64,000 nucleotides of DNA from Rothia dentocariosa ATCC 17931 (GCF_000164695.2 NC_014643.1:930001-994000); one strand, 5' to 3'. Shown: positions 15,949 through 28,160, counted from the stretch's first letter. A program made the numbers and translations. The notes: generated by a model from the sequence alone, not told the origin.

Positions 15949-16283
15949 GTATTCTTCCCCGAAACGAAATAACACTTAAAACAACATAAACCAACACAAT
16001 GCCTGTGGGCTACAATGCCTCATCTTAACCTAAAAACCCGATAAATAAAGGATATACGGATAATAAATCCACCATATATCACGAGCCTTTTCCATGGTTT
16101 TCTGTGGTTTATAGCGTTTCCTAAGATTCTCCCCAACAGCAGGTCTCCTCATGTATAACACGTGTTCATCTACTGTTCATGTAGATGCGAGGATTTATGA
16201 CGCAGCGCGATTATAAGGTTTGTAGTTCCATCTAGGAACACTACATATTTGAGAGAATTTAGCGGAATTTTGGTAATAAAACG
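15949..16283. other. pit upstream intergenic region
   Basis: AT-rich gap between the pit promoter and the terminator of 5S copy 2. Apart from the PHO-box-like repeat at 16164-16185 and a small GTAGTTCC..GGAACACTAC hairpin near 16221-16243, nothing was recognised. No coding frame with a ribosome site was seen. Confidence 0.5.
16164..16185. promoter_or_regulatory. PHO-box-like direct repeat upstream of pit
   Basis: Two 11-nt units in tandem, GTTCATCTACT and GTTCATGTAGA, with a weaker third unit before them (16153-16163). Actinobacterial PhoP/RegX3 sites are 11-nt direct repeats beginning GTTCA, and the only gene downstream is the phosphate transporter. Position (250 bp away) is somewhat far. 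The same bases can also form a small hairpin, so the call is tentative. Confidence 0.45.
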
Positions 16284-16314
16284 AAGGACCCCGAGTTGCA
16301 TACTCGGGGTCCTT
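16284..16314 (-). terminator. terminator of tRNA-Ile/DLW-39/tRNA-Ala/5S operon
   Basis: Perfect 13-bp stem (AAGGACCCCGAGT and complement), 5-nt loop, 12 bp past the 5S 3' end; on the minus strand followed by CGTTTTATTACC. Confidence 0.88.
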
Positions 16315-16325
16315 TTCTAAAACTA

Positions 16326-16444
16326 GTCCGGCGACAACCTACTCTCCCACACCCATCAAAGTGCAGTACCATCAGCGCAAAGAGGCTTAGCTACTGGGTT
16401 CGGAATGGAACCAGGCGTTTCCCTCTCACTATAATCACCGAAAC
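16326..16444 (-). rRNA. rrf: 5S ribosomal RNA, copy 2
   Basis: Base-for-base identical to copy 1 (12276-12394), including the 5' GTTTCGGTGA and the CCGAACCC and GATGGTACTGCA blocks. Here it is the last gene of a transcript that starts with tRNA-Ile and also carries the DLW-39 microprotein and tRNA-Ala. Like copy 1 it is far from 16S and 23S. Ends approximate by a few bases. Confidence 0.93.
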
Positions 16445-16445
16445 G

Positions 16446-16518
16446 TGGAGGCGAGGGGACTCGAACCCCTAACCCTCTGCTTGCAAAGCAGATGCGCTAC
16501 CAATTGCGCCACGCCCCC
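16446..16518 (-). tRNA. tRNA-Ala (anticodon TGC), copy 2
   Basis: Identical in all 73 bases to the copy at 12396-12468, with anticodon TGC and no encoded CCA. It lies 27 bp after the DLW-39 stop and one base before 5S. In most bacteria tRNA-Ile(GAT) and tRNA-Ala(TGC) sit in the 16S-23S spacer; here they sit downstream of gyrA. Confidence 0.95.
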
Positions 16519-16545
16519 GCATTAGCGGAAAATCGCTATGAAGTT

Positions 16546-16659
16546 CTAAATGGAATCTGTAGATTCCTGCCAGGCCTGACGGACCTGCTGCGACTGAACC
16601 TTTTTGAAGCCCAGAAATGCCACGATCGAGACAGCCGCAAGAACAAAGAGCTTTTTCAT
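16546..16659 (-). CDS. DLW-39 family microprotein
   Basis: A 37-residue protein beginning MKKLFVLAAVSIVAFLGF, one N-terminal membrane segment, then a short polar tail KKVQSQQVRQAWQEST ending DSI. This matches the actinobacterial DLW-39 family, which is nearly always found beside the gyrA/tRNA-Ile/tRNA-Ala cluster; the tail has AWQESTD where DLW is usual. AAAGG lies before the ATG. It lies between two tRNA genes on one transcript. No known function. Confidence 0.8.
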   Translation of the reverse strand: MKKLFVLAAVSIVAFLGFKKVQSQQVRQAWQESTDSI

Positions 16660-16681
16660 AGCAACCTTTCGTCATGGAGAG

Positions 16682-16755
16682 TGGGCGTACCAAGACTTGA
16701 ACTTGGGACCTCTTCGTTATCAGCGAAGCGCTCTAACCGCCTGAGCTATACGCCC
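16682..16755 (-). tRNA. tRNA-Ile (anticodon GAT)
   Basis: A 74-nt cloverleaf on the minus strand: acceptor GGGCGTA paired with TACGCCC, D arm AGCTCAGGCGGTTAGAGC, anticodon stem CTTCG/CGAAG with loop CTGATAA (anticodon GAT), T arm CAAGTTCAAGTCTTG, discriminator A. CCA is not encoded. It is the first gene of the tRNA-Ile/DLW-39/tRNA-Ala/5S transcript. Confidence 0.96.
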
Positions 16756-16793
16756 TCCCATTCCGGCGGAATTCTCCGCAAGAACGAAATATA

Positions 16794-16822
16794 ACTATAC
16801 AGATGTTTTACCCTGTTGCCAA
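16794..16822 (-). promoter_or_regulatory. promoter of the tRNA-Ile/5S operon
   Basis: On the minus strand TTGGCA (16822-16817), 17-bp spacer, TATAGT (16799-16794), about 38 bp before the tRNA-Ile 5' end. Same -10 as the rRNA promoters. Confidence 0.72.
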
Positions 16823-16873
16823 ATCTCTTAGATGTGCATTACAACACAGACAGAAGCCCCATAAAACCAGAAA

Positions 16874-16907
16874 ACCGGGGGAGTATCACTCCGATACTCA
16901 CCCCGGT
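16874..16907 (-). terminator. terminator of the gyrB-gyrA-DUF3566 operon
   Basis: ACCGGGGGAGTATC pairs with GATACTCACCCCGGT with one bulge; on the minus strand it is followed by TTTTCTGGTTTTAT. It separates the gyrase operon from the tRNA-Ile operon. Confidence 0.82.
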
Positions 16908-16950
16908 CGATAACGCACAAAGACGGCGGTTTTAGATACTCAGGACTATC

Positions 16951-17532
16951 TTATGATTCGTCGCTGAGGGTCAGCGTAATACCACCCACGAGCTTAGCGG
17001 CCAAGTTATACAAAATTGCGCCGATCATACTCAAAAGCGTGAAGATAACGGTGTTAATGACCGACAGAATAGTCGTTGCCAAAGCCACCTGACCGATATT
17101 GACCATCTGGGTAATATCAATATTGGTGTTACCGGTACCCATGGAGGTTAAGATCTGGTTCACGCCAGTAAAAGCACCCGAGGCCTGCAAGAAAAGCCAG
17201 AGGATTACCGAAGCCACAATGGTCACAATGCCCAGAGCCATAGAGAGCAGGAAGACCATCTTCGCAACCGACCAGGTATCAATTCGCTGAACCACCAGAC
17301 GAGCGCGGCGAATACGCGAACGCGGAACCGGGCGGATAGACTGGCGTCGTTGTCCCTTATTCTTAGGACGCGCGCCGTTGGCAGGACGCTTCGCAGAACG
17401 CTGCTGTGATGAACCACCAGGCTTAGATGCGTTATTTTGCCGGTTAGAAGCATTCGTACCGCCCGCAGGGGATCCCTGTGCTGCGGGTGCCGTTTGTTTT
17501 CCTGGAGCCGACCCCTGTGGGTTTGCGCTCAT
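16951..17532 (-). CDS. DUF3566 membrane protein
   Basis: A 193-residue protein. Residues 1-75 are disordered and rich in Ser, Asn, Gln, Pro, Lys and Arg. After RRARLVVQRIDTWSVAKM come two TM segments (about 93-115 and 147-172) as in the actinobacterial DUF3566 family, which is almost always encoded right after gyrA. Its ATG shares one base with the gyrA stop (TAATG), so translation is coupled. In mycobacteria a relative (CwsA neighbourhood) has been linked to the cell pole, but no function is set. Confidence 0.85.
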   Translation of the reverse strand: MSANPQGSAPGKQTAPAAQGSPAGGTNASNRQNNASKPGGSSQQRSAKRPANGARPKNKGQRRQSIRPVPRSRIRRARLVVQRIDTWSVAKMVFLLSMALGIVTIVASVILWLFLQASGAFTGVNQILTSMGTGNTNIDITQMVNIGQVALATTILSVINTVIFTLLSMIGAILYNLAAKLVGGITLTLSDES

Positions 17533-20171
17533 TAGTTACCTCCGTCTACATCGGTGGATGCGGTGGTTGGCGTATTTTCTTGCGTATCCACCACCTCGGA
17601 ATTTATCACAGATTCTTCTGTGGCTTCCACCTCAGCGTCGTCTTCTTTCTGTTCATCTAGCTGGCGATCTTGGTTACGAGCAATACCAATAATGCTATCG
17701 CCCTTACCCGGCTTCGCAAAGATAACGCCCATAGTGTCGCGTCCCTTGGCAGGAACTTCGCTCACATTGGTGCGAACAACCTTACCGCTCTGCATCACCA
17801 CGAGCACCTCATCGTTCTCAGATACGATCAGGCCACCCACAAGAGCGCCACGGCCTTCCACAAGCTTAGCAACCTTAATACCGAAACCGTTACGACCCTG
17901 AACGCGATATCCCTCAACATGAGTACGCTTGGCGTATCCGCCCTCGGTCACGACGAACACGAAGGACTCAGGGATAACAACCTGTGCCGAGATCAGTTCA
18001 TCACCGTCACGGAACTTCATGCCGGTCACGCCCGAAGTCGAACGCCCCATAGGACGCAGAGACTCATTGTTAGCGTGGAAGCGCAACGACATACCATTGC
18101 GCGAAATCAGCAGAATATCATCTTCGGGGGAGACGAGGAACGCAGAGACCACTTCGTCATCGTCACGCAGGTTAATCGCGATTAGACCGGCGGTACGGTT
18201 CGTATCGTAGTCGCTCAGGCGAGATTTCTTGACCAATCCACCCTTCGTGGCAAGAACCAGGTACTCGGCATCCTCATAGGTCTTCAGGTCCATGACCTGG
18301 GCAATATGCTCATCCGGCTGGAATTCCAAGAGGTTCGCCAAATGTTGTCCCTTGGCATCACGCCCAGCCTCTTGCAGTTCATAGCCCTTGGTGCGATATA
18401 CGCGCCCCAAATTGGTGAAGAACAGAATCCAGCTGTGTGTGGTGGTCACGAAGAAATGCTCCACAACATCGTCGCCACGCAGCTGAGCGCCTCGAATACC
18501 CTTACCGCCGCGATGCTGGCTGCGGTACTGGTCGCTGCGGGTACGTTTGATATATCCGCCGCGGGTAATCGTCACGACAACTTCTTCCTCAGGAATAAGG
18601 TCTTCCATCGACATATCGCCGTTGAAACCGCGCAGAATCTCGGTACGGCGGTCATCGCCGTAACGATTCACGATCTCGCCCAGTTCCTCGGAAATAATCT
18701 CGCGCTGGCGATCTTCAGAGGCAATAATCGCGTTGTATTCCGAAATGAGGCGCTGCAGCTCGTCGTGGCGATCCTGAATCTTCTGGCGTTCCAGAGCCGC
18801 CAGACGACGAAGCTGCATATTCAGAATTGCCTGAGCCTGCGCTTCATCAATATCCAGGAAGTCCATCAAGGCCGAACGAGCTTCATCGGCTGTGGGGGAG
18901 CGGCGGATAAGTGCAATAACCTCATCCAGAGCGTCCAGAGCCTTGAGCAGACCGCGCAGAATATGCGCTTCTTCCTCAGCCTGACGCAGACGGTACCGAG
19001 TACGACGCACAATCACGTCCATCTGGTGGTTTACCCAGTGGCGAATAAAGGCATCAAGCGAGAGAGTACGCGGAACGCCATCCACAATCGCCAGCATATT
19101 GGCAGAGAAGTTCTCCTGCAGCTGGGTGTGCTTATACAGGTTGTTGAGTACAACCTTGGGCACAGCATCGCGTTTGAGCACGATCACGAGGCGCTGGCCG
19201 GTACGGCCGGAGGTCTCATCACGCAGATCGGAAATTCCGGTGACTTTACCTTCCTTGATGAGATCGGCAATCTTAATCGCCAGGTTATCGGGGTTTGCTT
19301 GGTACGGCAGCTCGGTCACCACAAGGCAAGTGCGCCCGTGGATCTCTTCGACATTGACAACCGCGCGCATCGTAATGGAACCGCGGCCGGTGCGGTAAGC
19401 ATCCTCAATACCCTTGGTACCCAAAATGGTGGCGCCAGTGGGGAAGTCCGGTCCCTTAATACGCTCCATGAGGGCACTCAGAAGCTCTTCATTCGTGGCA
19501 TTCGGGTTCTTCAGGAACCATTCCACACCTGCGGCAACTTCACGCAGGTTATGCGGAGGAATATTGGTTGCCATACCCACGGCGATACCTGAGGAACCGT
19601 TCACCAGAAGGTTCGGGATTCGCGCCGGCAATACCGTAGGCTCAAGCGATTTACCGTCATAGTTAGGCTGAAAATCAACGGTATCTTCATTGATGTCACG
19701 CACCATTTCCAGGGCAATAGGCGCCATCTTCGTCTCGGTATAACGCGGAGCCGCAGCGCCGTCATTACCGGGGGACCCGAAGTTACCCTGACCGAGCGCC
19801 AGAGGATAGCGCATAATCCAGCTCTGGATTAGGCGTACAAGGGTATCGTAAATGGCGCTGTCGCCGTGGGGGTGGAATTGACCCATCACATCGCCCACCA
19901 CGCGAGCGCACTTATTGAAGGCACGATCGGGTCGATACCCGCCGTCATACATCGCGTAGATTACACGACGATGCACAGGCTTGAGTCCATCACGCACATC
20001 GGGCAGGGCGCGACCGATAATAACCGCCATTGCATAGTCCAAGTAAGAACGCTGCATCTCGGTCTGCAGATCTACCTGTTCAATATGACCGTGGGGATCG
20101 TCAAGCACAATCTCACCACTATTTGTGGTGACCTCGATATCTGGGTTTTCGCTTTGGTTTTCTTCACTCAT
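17532..20171 (-). CDS. gyrA: DNA gyrase subunit A
   Basis: An 879-residue subunit of the type II topoisomerase that introduces negative supercoils. The winged-helix region has [16 protein letters not shown], where the quinolone-contact positions are Ser and Asp (the drug-sensitive type by E. coli comparison), and the catalytic Tyr is in [11 protein letters not shown] coiled-coil tower follows, then the C-terminal beta-pinwheel with the GyrA box in [11 protein letters not shown]. The last 50 residues are an acidic tail. It follows gyrB by 78 bp in one operon. Confidence 0.97.
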   Translation of the reverse strand: MSEENQSENPDIEVTTNSGEIVLDDPHGHIEQVDLQTEMQRSYLDYAMAVIIGRALPDVRDGLKPVHRRVIYAMYDGGYRPDRAFNKCARVVGDVMGQFHPHGDSAIYDTLVRLIQSWIMRYPLALGQGNFGSPGNDGAAAPRYTETKMAPIALEMVRDINEDTVDFQPNYDGKSLEPTVLPARIPNLLVNGSSGIAVGMATNIPPHNLREVAAGVEWFLKNPNATNEELLSALMERIKGPDFPTGATILGTKGIEDAYRTGRGSITMRAVVNVEEIHGRTCLVVTELPYQANPDNLAIKIADLIKEGKVTGISDLRDETSGRTGQRLVIVLKRDAVPKVVLNNLYKHTQLQENFSANMLAIVDGVPRTLSLDAFIRHWVNHQMDVIVRRTRYRLRQAEEEAHILRGLLKALDALDEVIALIRRSPTADEARSALMDFLDIDEAQAQAILNMQLRRLAALERQKIQDRHDELQRLISEYNAIIASEDRQREIISEELGEIVNRYGDDRRTEILRGFNGDMSMEDLIPEEEVVVTITRGGYIKRTRSDQYRSQHRGGKGIRGAQLRGDDVVEHFFVTTTHSWILFFTNLGRVYRTKGYELQEAGRDAKGQHLANLLEFQPDEHIAQVMDLKTYEDAEYLVLATKGGLVKKSRLSDYDTNRTAGLIAINLRDDDEVVSAFLVSPEDDILLISRNGMSLRFHANNESLRPMGRSTSGVTGMKFRDGDELISAQVVIPESFVFVVTEGGYAKRTHVEGYRVQGRNGFGIKVAKLVEGRGALVGGLIVSENDEVLVVMQSGKVVRTNVSEVPAKGRDTMGVIFAKPGKGDSIIGIARNQDRQLDEQKEDDAEVEATEESVINSEVVDTQENTPTTASTDVDGGN

Positions 20172-20249
20172 AGTTGTTCCGTTCCTCTGTGACTCTCTCG
20201 CTTATATTCCGTTTGGGAAATATAGCCAATTGGCTATATGCCAAACCCT

Positions 20250-22421
<2,172 letters not shown>

Positions 22422-22557
22422 TTATTTCGGATATACAGCCTTCTAAGGCTTTTCTGAGCATATTCACCCCGGTATGCGGTGGGGGATATATACCGTACCG
22501 TTATCTTCGTTTCCGGCGATTTAGGCCCTTATGACGCAAAAGTGTCAAATAAGCGGG

Positions 22558-23223
22558 TTATCCGTAAGTGTCTCGTACCCCTCGGCCTCCCGGTGCCCGT
22601 TTAGGACCGCGCGATGCCCAGCGCCCGTTATTCGGCCCGTAAATACGGATGTTCGTCACCACGCCTTCACCGAGTTCACGCGCGAACATTTGCACAATTT
22701 GATTACGCATGAGCCTAAGCTGCGTTGCCCACGCGGTCGAATCACACTGCACATCGACCACGGCATTCTCAAAGCGCGTGGGTTTAGCATGCGTGGCAAG
22801 TTCGGGCCCAACAAGTTCACTCCATCGCGCCATAACGCTGGAGACCGCCACAGGCTCTTTCCACCCACGAGAACGAATCAGGTACGAGATCACGCCATCA
22901 AGCGGTTTCGGATCGCGAGAATCTTCTCCAGAGGTGGTATAGCCACCCAGCGCGCGCATATCGACCCGCTGGGCACGAGTTTTTCGCTGTCCCGGTTCGG
23001 CGCTCATGGCAGAGCCAAATTCACGAAGAATCTTCTTTGCCGAGAATGCGTTGAGTCGCCCCTCACCGCGGGCTGCTGCGGCGGCGCGCATCCGTTCTAC
23101 CATGGCGGCGGGGGCATCGACCTCATCACGATAGTATTCTTGCTCCGGATCAAGCGAAGATTCTTCATGATTCGACGCTTGCGTGCCTATTTCCTCACCG
23201 TCATCCCAGAGTTTCTCGCTCAT
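22558..23223 (-). CDS. dciA: DciA family protein (DUF721), helicase loader factor
   Basis: A 221-residue protein with a disordered acidic N-terminus and a DUF721/KH-like domain from about residue 108 (ISYLIRSRGWKEPVAVSSVMARWSELVGPELATHAKP ... LRLMRNQIVQMF). DciA supports loading of the replicative helicase DnaB in bacteria that lack DnaC or DnaI, and dnaB is also in this window. The ATG overlaps the recF stop by 4 bp. The C-terminus is basic and Gly-rich. Confidence 0.85.
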   Translation of the reverse strand: MSEKLWDDGEEIGTQASNHEESSLDPEQEYYRDEVDAPAAMVERMRAAAAARGEGRLNAFSAKKILREFGSAMSAEPGQRKTRAQRVDMRALGGYTTSGEDSRDPKPLDGVISYLIRSRGWKEPVAVSSVMARWSELVGPELATHAKPTRFENAVVDVQCDSTAWATQLRLMRNQIVQMFARELGEGVVTNIRIYGPNNGRWASRGPKRAPGGRGVRDTYG

Positions 23224-24431
23224 GAGGGCAAATCCTCAGTCTGCGGTGCGTCTGTGGTTTCGGGCGCATATTCGGCGTGAGCGGCACTCACCCGCACTAA
23301 GCGGTACATCCCCAGTTCCTCAGGAATATCGCTCAGCACGGCGCTGGTGAGCAAAACCTGTTCTGCCTGGGCTACTAAAGCACCGAGACGGTGACGCCGT
23401 TCTGAATCTAGTTCGGCAAAAACATCGTCAAGAATAAGAATGGGGGAGGACCCGGGGGACTCGTCGTCGGCACGATGTACAAACCAGGAAGCCAACCGCA
23501 AAGAAAGCGCAACCGACCAGCTTTCCCCGTGAGAGGCAAATTGTTTAACAGCTAACCCGCCCAAAAGCAGCGTTATATCGTCCCGATGCGGTCCCACCAG
23601 AGTCACCCCGCGCTCCAGTTCGGCGGTACGGCGCTCGCGCAAGCGCTGCGCCATCGCATCTTTAATATCGTCGATGCTCATACGCGAAACATGTTCGAGC
23701 CCTCGCTCGGTGATTTCGGGAAAAACTGTCGAATCGTAGGTGAATGAAATATCTTTTGACCCGTCGGTCAGCCCGGCGTAGGCGCGCCGCAAGTGGGGAA
23801 GCAGAAGCCATAGAACGCGAAATCGTGCTGCGAGGAGCTGTGCCCCTAGCTGAGTCAATTGTTCCGACCATACATCAAGGGTGTGCATTGCGTTTTCATC
23901 GTCTACCGCTGAGGAACCGCGGCGCTGCAATGTTTTCAACAGCGAATTGCGCTGGCGCAAAATGCGTTCGTATTCCTGACGGTACCCGGAAACGACGGGT
24001 CGCAGCGAAACCGCTAAATCATCAATAAAACGGCGTCGTCCCGCGGGTTCACCCTTGACGAGCTGCAAATCTTCGGGGGAGAACAACACGGTGCGCGTAA
24101 TCCCTAGGGCTTCACGGGCGCGCACGGGAGCGGCTCGATTAATGCGCACCCGATTGCTCGCCCCGGGTGCTATCTCGAATTCGGTGACCGTTTGTTGTGA
24201 ACCACGCACCGTGCGCACACGAATATAGGCTCGGGATGCGCCCACCCGCACGAGCGGACCATCATGGCTTACGCGGTGCGAGGAAAGATTCGCGGTGTAG
24301 TCGATAGCCTCAATAATATTGGTTTTTCCAACACCGTTAGGCCCTAAAAAAACGGTAACTCCGGCGCTCAGCGGTAGGTTGAGAAGGGGGTAGGTGCGGT
24401 AATCAAGAAGCGAAAGATGATCAAGATACAC
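23220..24431 (-). CDS. recF: DNA replication and repair protein RecF
   Basis: A 403-residue SMC-like ATPase that helps load RecA at gaps. Walker A is FLGPNGVGKTNIIEAIDY near residue 30, the signature region is SWSVALSLRLASW, and Walker B is PILILDDVFAELD. Length is close to that of other actinobacterial RecF. It lies 66 bp downstream of dnaN and overlaps dciA by 4 bp, forming the dnaN-recF-dciA operon. Confidence 0.95.
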   Translation of the reverse strand: MYLDHLSLLDYRTYPLLNLPLSAGVTVFLGPNGVGKTNIIEAIDYTANLSSHRVSHDGPLVRVGASRAYIRVRTVRGSQQTVTEFEIAPGASNRVRINRAAPVRAREALGITRTVLFSPEDLQLVKGEPAGRRRFIDDLAVSLRPVVSGYRQEYERILRQRNSLLKTLQRRGSSAVDDENAMHTLDVWSEQLTQLGAQLLAARFRVLWLLLPHLRRAYAGLTDGSKDISFTYDSTVFPEITERGLEHVSRMSIDDIKDAMAQRLRERRTAELERGVTLVGPHRDDITLLLGGLAVKQFASHGESWSVALSLRLASWFVHRADDESPGSSPILILDDVFAELDSERRHRLGALVAQAEQVLLTSAVLSDIPEELGMYRLVRVSAAHAEYAPETTDAPQTEDLPS

Positions 24432-24497
24432 AATACCCCCTTCTATAAAAACGAATGTTTATTCTAATTTTCTATGCCCCGGCGCCGGAATGCACAA

Positions 24498-25628
24498 TTA
24501 GTTAGTGGGCAAGCGAATCGGCTGAACCAGGTACCGGTAGCTAAGATCTTCTTCACTCAGCGGTTCATCCTGACCGGAGAGCACAGCAGGTTTAGGAGCC
24601 TCAGTGAAGGAGAAACGTACAAAGTCGGTATCAAAGGCACCCAGTCCCTCCGAAAGGTACGTGGGGTTGTATGCCACTGTAATTTCGTGACCGTCCAGCT
24701 GTGCGGGCATCGATTCGGATGCGCGAGCCTCATCGCCACGCCCGGCATCGATCGATACCTGTCCGTCTTCGGTGAACTGAAGGCGCAGGGGAGTGTTACG
24801 TTCTGCCACGAGGGAAATACGACGCGCCGCCTCCGCCAAATCCGATGTACGGACAACAGCATGAACCGCAGTTTCGGTTGGGAAGAGAGCACGAAGATTC
24901 GGGTACTGACCGTCCATGAGAACACTCGTAGTTCGGCGAGAGCCTGCGGAGAAACCGATAAGATCGCCATTTTCAGGAAGTGCGATAGAAAGCTCTCCCG
25001 AGCTTGAGAGGGTACGCCCCACCTCGGTCATGGTTTTGGCCTTGAGCAGAACCGCAGCCTCAATTTCAGGGTTCTCAGGATTCCAGGTAATTTCGCGCAT
25101 CGCTAGGCGATACCGGTCAGTAGCAAGAAGAGTCATGGTTGAACCGGAGATTTCCAGGCGAATACCGGTAAGCAACGGCAAAGTTTCGTCTTTGGAAACC
25201 GCAATCTGAACCTGGGAGACAGCCTTAGCGAATTCCGCGCCATCAACGGTACCGGAAATCTGCGGTAGTTCGGGAAGCTCCGGATAGTCCGCCACCGGCA
25301 TACCCGCCAGCTGGAACTTTGCGGAACGACAGGTCATAAAAATTGTGGAGTCATTAGCCACGAACTCAACATCTGCGTTAGGCAGCGAGCGGCAAATTTC
25401 GGCAAGCATCTTACCCGGTACTAAACAGGTTCCTTCCTGCTCTACCGACGCCTCGATCGTTTGCTTAGCGCTAATTTCATGATCGAAGCTCGAAATAGAA
25501 ACCTCACCACTTTCAGCTTTGATGAGAAGGCCGTTGAGCACGGGAGAGGTGGGACGAAGAGGTAGCGAGCGTGCGGTCCAACCAACCGCCTCGGCAAGTA
25601 CGTCACGTTCAACGGTAAATTTCATCAA
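24498..25628 (-). CDS. dnaN: DNA polymerase III sliding clamp (beta subunit)
   Basis: A 376-residue protein with three clamp domains. It begins MMKFTVERDVLAEAVGWTARSLP and has the family patterns RPTSPVLNGLLI and LLTGIRLEISG, TDRYRLAMREI, and a C-terminal SYRYLVQPIRLP. Two ATG codons stand at the start and either may be used. It lies downstream of dnaA across the 612-bp oriC region. The usual gnd gene between dnaN and recF in some relatives is absent. Confidence 0.96.
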   Translation of the reverse strand: MMKFTVERDVLAEAVGWTARSLPLRPTSPVLNGLLIKAESGEVSISSFDHEISAKQTIEASVEQEGTCLVPGKMLAEICRSLPNADVEFVANDSTIFMTCRSAKFQLAGMPVADYPELPELPQISGTVDGAEFAKAVSQVQIAVSKDETLPLLTGIRLEISGSTMTLLATDRYRLAMREITWNPENPEIEAAVLLKAKTMTEVGRTLSSSGELSIALPENGDLIGFSAGSRRTTSVLMDGQYPNLRALFPTETAVHAVVRTSDLAEAARRISLVAERNTPLRLQFTEDGQVSIDAGRGDEARASESMPAQLDGHEITVAYNPTYLSEGLGAFDTDFVRFSFTEAPKPAVLSGQDEPLSEEDLSYRYLVQPIRLPTN

Positions 25629-26240
25629 AGAGCCTTTCGGTGATGAAGCAAACGGGTTTGGAAAACAACGATGATGAGCTCATGGATGTGTATGGAATTG
25701 AGAACCCTACATCGTGCGTGTGTAGTTTATGCAAAACTGCATAATCCATCCTACCGGATACAGGTTCGTGAAGGAGAGGCTACAGGATAGTTCCGCTCAG
25801 AGGGTTTAGAAAATTTTGTAATTACATCTTTAGAAAGGCAGATCATGCAGGACAGCTTCAGAAAGTTATGGAAATTGTAATTACAAAAATCTGGTGCTGT
25901 TGTTTCGCTACCATAGTCAAAATAGTTGGATACTGCGTTCGATTGGACCTGCGGGGGTGCACTTCATGTTATGTGAGGGTGTTTTCTTTAAAGTACAGTA
26001 ATGTTAATAACCCCTGTGGATATCGTGGAAAAACCAGAATTTCCCTGTAAAATCAAGGAAATCACCTGTGGATATTAAGTGGACAAAAATTAGCGTTTCT
26101 GAGGATGTATTGTGTATGGATATTTATACATCTATTTTCATCCACACATCATGAATAATCATGCACTTAATATCCACTTAACGCCCCGGTTTAACGCACA
26201 CGTTATCCACAGGCTGTTTAAACCTTGAAATTCCGGGGAA
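25629..26240. other. oriC: chromosomal origin region between dnaN and dnaA
   Basis: 612 bp without genes. DnaA-box sequences: TTATCCACA at 26203-26211 (perfect), TGTGGATAT at 26015-26023 and 26067-26075, with weaker forms such as TATCCACTT near 26170. An AT-rich stretch runs from about 26,090 to 26,150. Two perfect TGTAATTACA palindromes lie at 25817-25826 and 25876-25885. Position between dnaN and dnaA is where actinobacterial oriC lies; the exact unwinding site is not determined. Confidence 0.8.
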
Positions 26241-27902
26241 CTACCGACTTTCACGCTGATCCTGCTTGATTTTGTTCGTCAAATCGGTGACCTGGTTAAA
26301 GGTAGTGCGTCGTTCGGCCATTTGTGCCCCCACCTTTCGTACCGCGTGCATAACCGTTGTGTGGTCGCGGCCGCCTAATTCCTGCCCGATGCGCGGCAAC
26401 GACATATCCGTAAGCTCCCGCAGTAAATACATGGCAATCTGACGTGCATTTGTGAGGGTTCGAGTGCGGGATTTTGATCGTAGATCCTCTAGAGTCACAT
26501 CGAAATAGGAAGCCGTGGTCGCCAGCACTTGCCCCGAGGTAATTTCGGTGTCGCCCGCATCTGTAATGAGATCTTTGAGCACAACTTCGGCTAAAGCAAC
26601 ATCGACGGGCTGCTTATTGAGCGAGGCGAATGCCGTTACACGAATGAGCGCGCCCTCCAACTCGCGGATATTCGCCGTAATATGCGATGCAATATACTCC
26701 ATCACATCATCAGGAACGTTGAGCGATTCACTCTGTGCCTTTTTACGCAAAATAGCGATACGAGTTTCCAGCTCGGGAGGCTGAACATCGGTAATCAGAC
26801 CCCACTCGAAGCGTGAACGCATACGCTCGGCGAACCCGGTGAGCTGTTTTGGCGGCAAGTCGGAGGTAATCACAACCTGCTTTTGGTGATTATGCAGGGC
26901 ATTGAAAGTATGGAAGAACTCTTCCTGTGTATGCTCTTTACCCGCCAAAAACTGGATATCGTCGATCAGAAGCATATCGACATTGCGATAAATCTGTTTG
27001 AAAGATGACCCCTCATCGTCACGAATTGAATTGATGAAATCGTTCGTGAATTCCTCAGAATTTACGTACCGCACGCGCAAGCTCGGGAAAAGATGCTTGG
27101 CATAGTGCCCGATCGCGTGCAGGAGGTGGGTTTTACCTAGCCCCGAATCGCCATAAATAAAGAGGGGATTATAGGCTTGGGCGGGGGACTCGGAAACAGC
27201 AAATGCTGCGGCGTGTGCAAAGCGGTTAGACTGCCCAATCACAAAAGTATCGAAGGTGTAATTTGGGTTCAGACGCGCCGAAGAATCCCAACCGGAATCC
27301 GAAGAAACAGCGGTATGAGTATCCGTAGCTGGGGAAGAAATGTCCTCAGTCTCTGCAGGAGAAGAAATCGACTGAGTGGGAACGGCAGAGTCCACATGAT
27401 GCGGCGTGTGTACTTCGGAAAAATCGGTGGGGGAGGGGGAAGAACTCTGCGGGCGCTCGGCAAAAATGGCGGGATCAACCGGTGACGCTGTTGGTGCATC
27501 GGCAACGGGCACATCCGCAGTTTGATGAGGCGGTACAGGGGTGTGGAGCTCGGCCTCAACCTCATGAAGTGGGGGCATAGGAGAATCATCTTCGATCTGC
27601 GGTATCGAAGGCGAAACCGTCTGAGATGTTTGCGCAAGCGATTCATCAATCGTAAAAGCCTCTGATACACCGGGACCAAAAACGGTGGTCAGAGCCTGTT
27701 GGAAGGGTGCCTTGAGCTGAGACTGAAAAATATTGCGGGTTAGTTCACTGGGAACGGCAATCAGAAGAACGGTTCCCACGAAAGCCTGAGGCTGTGCAAG
27801 ACTCACAAAACCACGCAGACGCTGAGAGACCTCAGGATTCGCTTGCAGAATGCTTATGACCTGTTCCCAGCGTTCCTGAAGCTGCGTGTGCTCAGCGTTC
27901 AT
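26241..27902 (-). CDS. dnaA: chromosomal replication initiator DnaA
   Basis: 553 residues from the ATG chosen because AGGGG precedes it and the protein then begins [19 protein letters not shown]; nine more in-frame codons lie upstream. Domain I about 1-90; a long Pro/Ser/Thr-rich linker (domain II) about 95-215; the AAA+ domain with [19 protein letters not shown] (Walker A) and [13 protein letters not shown] (Walker B); and the DNA-binding domain IV with [15 protein letters not shown], which reads the DnaA boxes in both flanks. Confidence 0.97.
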   Translation of the reverse strand: MNAEHTQLQERWEQVISILQANPEVSQRLRGFVSLAQPQAFVGTVLLIAVPSELTRNIFQSQLKAPFQQALTTVFGPGVSEAFTIDESLAQTSQTVSPSIPQIEDDSPMPPLHEVEAELHTPVPPHQTADVPVADAPTASPVDPAIFAERPQSSSPSPTDFSEVHTPHHVDSAVPTQSISSPAETEDISSPATDTHTAVSSDSGWDSSARLNPNYTFDTFVIGQSNRFAHAAAFAVSESPAQAYNPLFIYGDSGLGKTHLLHAIGHYAKHLFPSLRVRYVNSEEFTNDFINSIRDDEGSSFKQIYRNVDMLLIDDIQFLAGKEHTQEEFFHTFNALHNHQKQVVITSDLPPKQLTGFAERMRSRFEWGLITDVQPPELETRIAILRKKAQSESLNVPDDVMEYIASHITANIRELEGALIRVTAFASLNKQPVDVALAEVVLKDLITDAGDTEITSGQVLATTASYFDVTLEDLRSKSRTRTLTNARQIAMYLLRELTDMSLPRIGQELGGRDHTTVMHAVRKVGAQMAERRTTFNQVTDLTNKIKQDQRESR

Positions 27903-27929
27903 CAGTGGTTCCCCTCGTAAAGATGACAA

Positions 27930-28160
27930 AGATATGTACCGATTCTACCGTAGGTTATATACATCATAAATAGCTTATCCACAGGAGTTATACACAATGT
28001 GGAAAAAATGTGTCTTTCCTGAGGATAACCGGTTGAAAAATTCTTGAATTTCGTTATTTTTCCTTGATATATCAAGGAAATTAAGTGTATATCAAGGATG
28101 TGGAAAACTGTGGATATGATGTTTTGAAGGCCCGTTGAGAACACCTGTGGATAGTCTAAT
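27930..28160. promoter_or_regulatory. DnaA-box cluster upstream of dnaA
   Basis: Boxes TTATCCACA (27975-27983), TTATACACA (27988-27996), TGTGGAAAA (28000-28008), TGTGGAAAA (28099-28107), TGTGGATAT (28109-28117) and TGTGGATAG (28146-28154), with an AT-rich centre and a TTGATATATCAA-type palindrome near 28060. It likely serves dnaA autoregulation and may be part of a bipartite oriC with the dnaN-dnaA gap. Confidence 0.75.

Noticed and set aside
18306..19592. 428-codon frame opposite gyrA
   Set aside because: Antisense shadow of gyrA; the sequence has no known fold and the start lacks a ribosome site.
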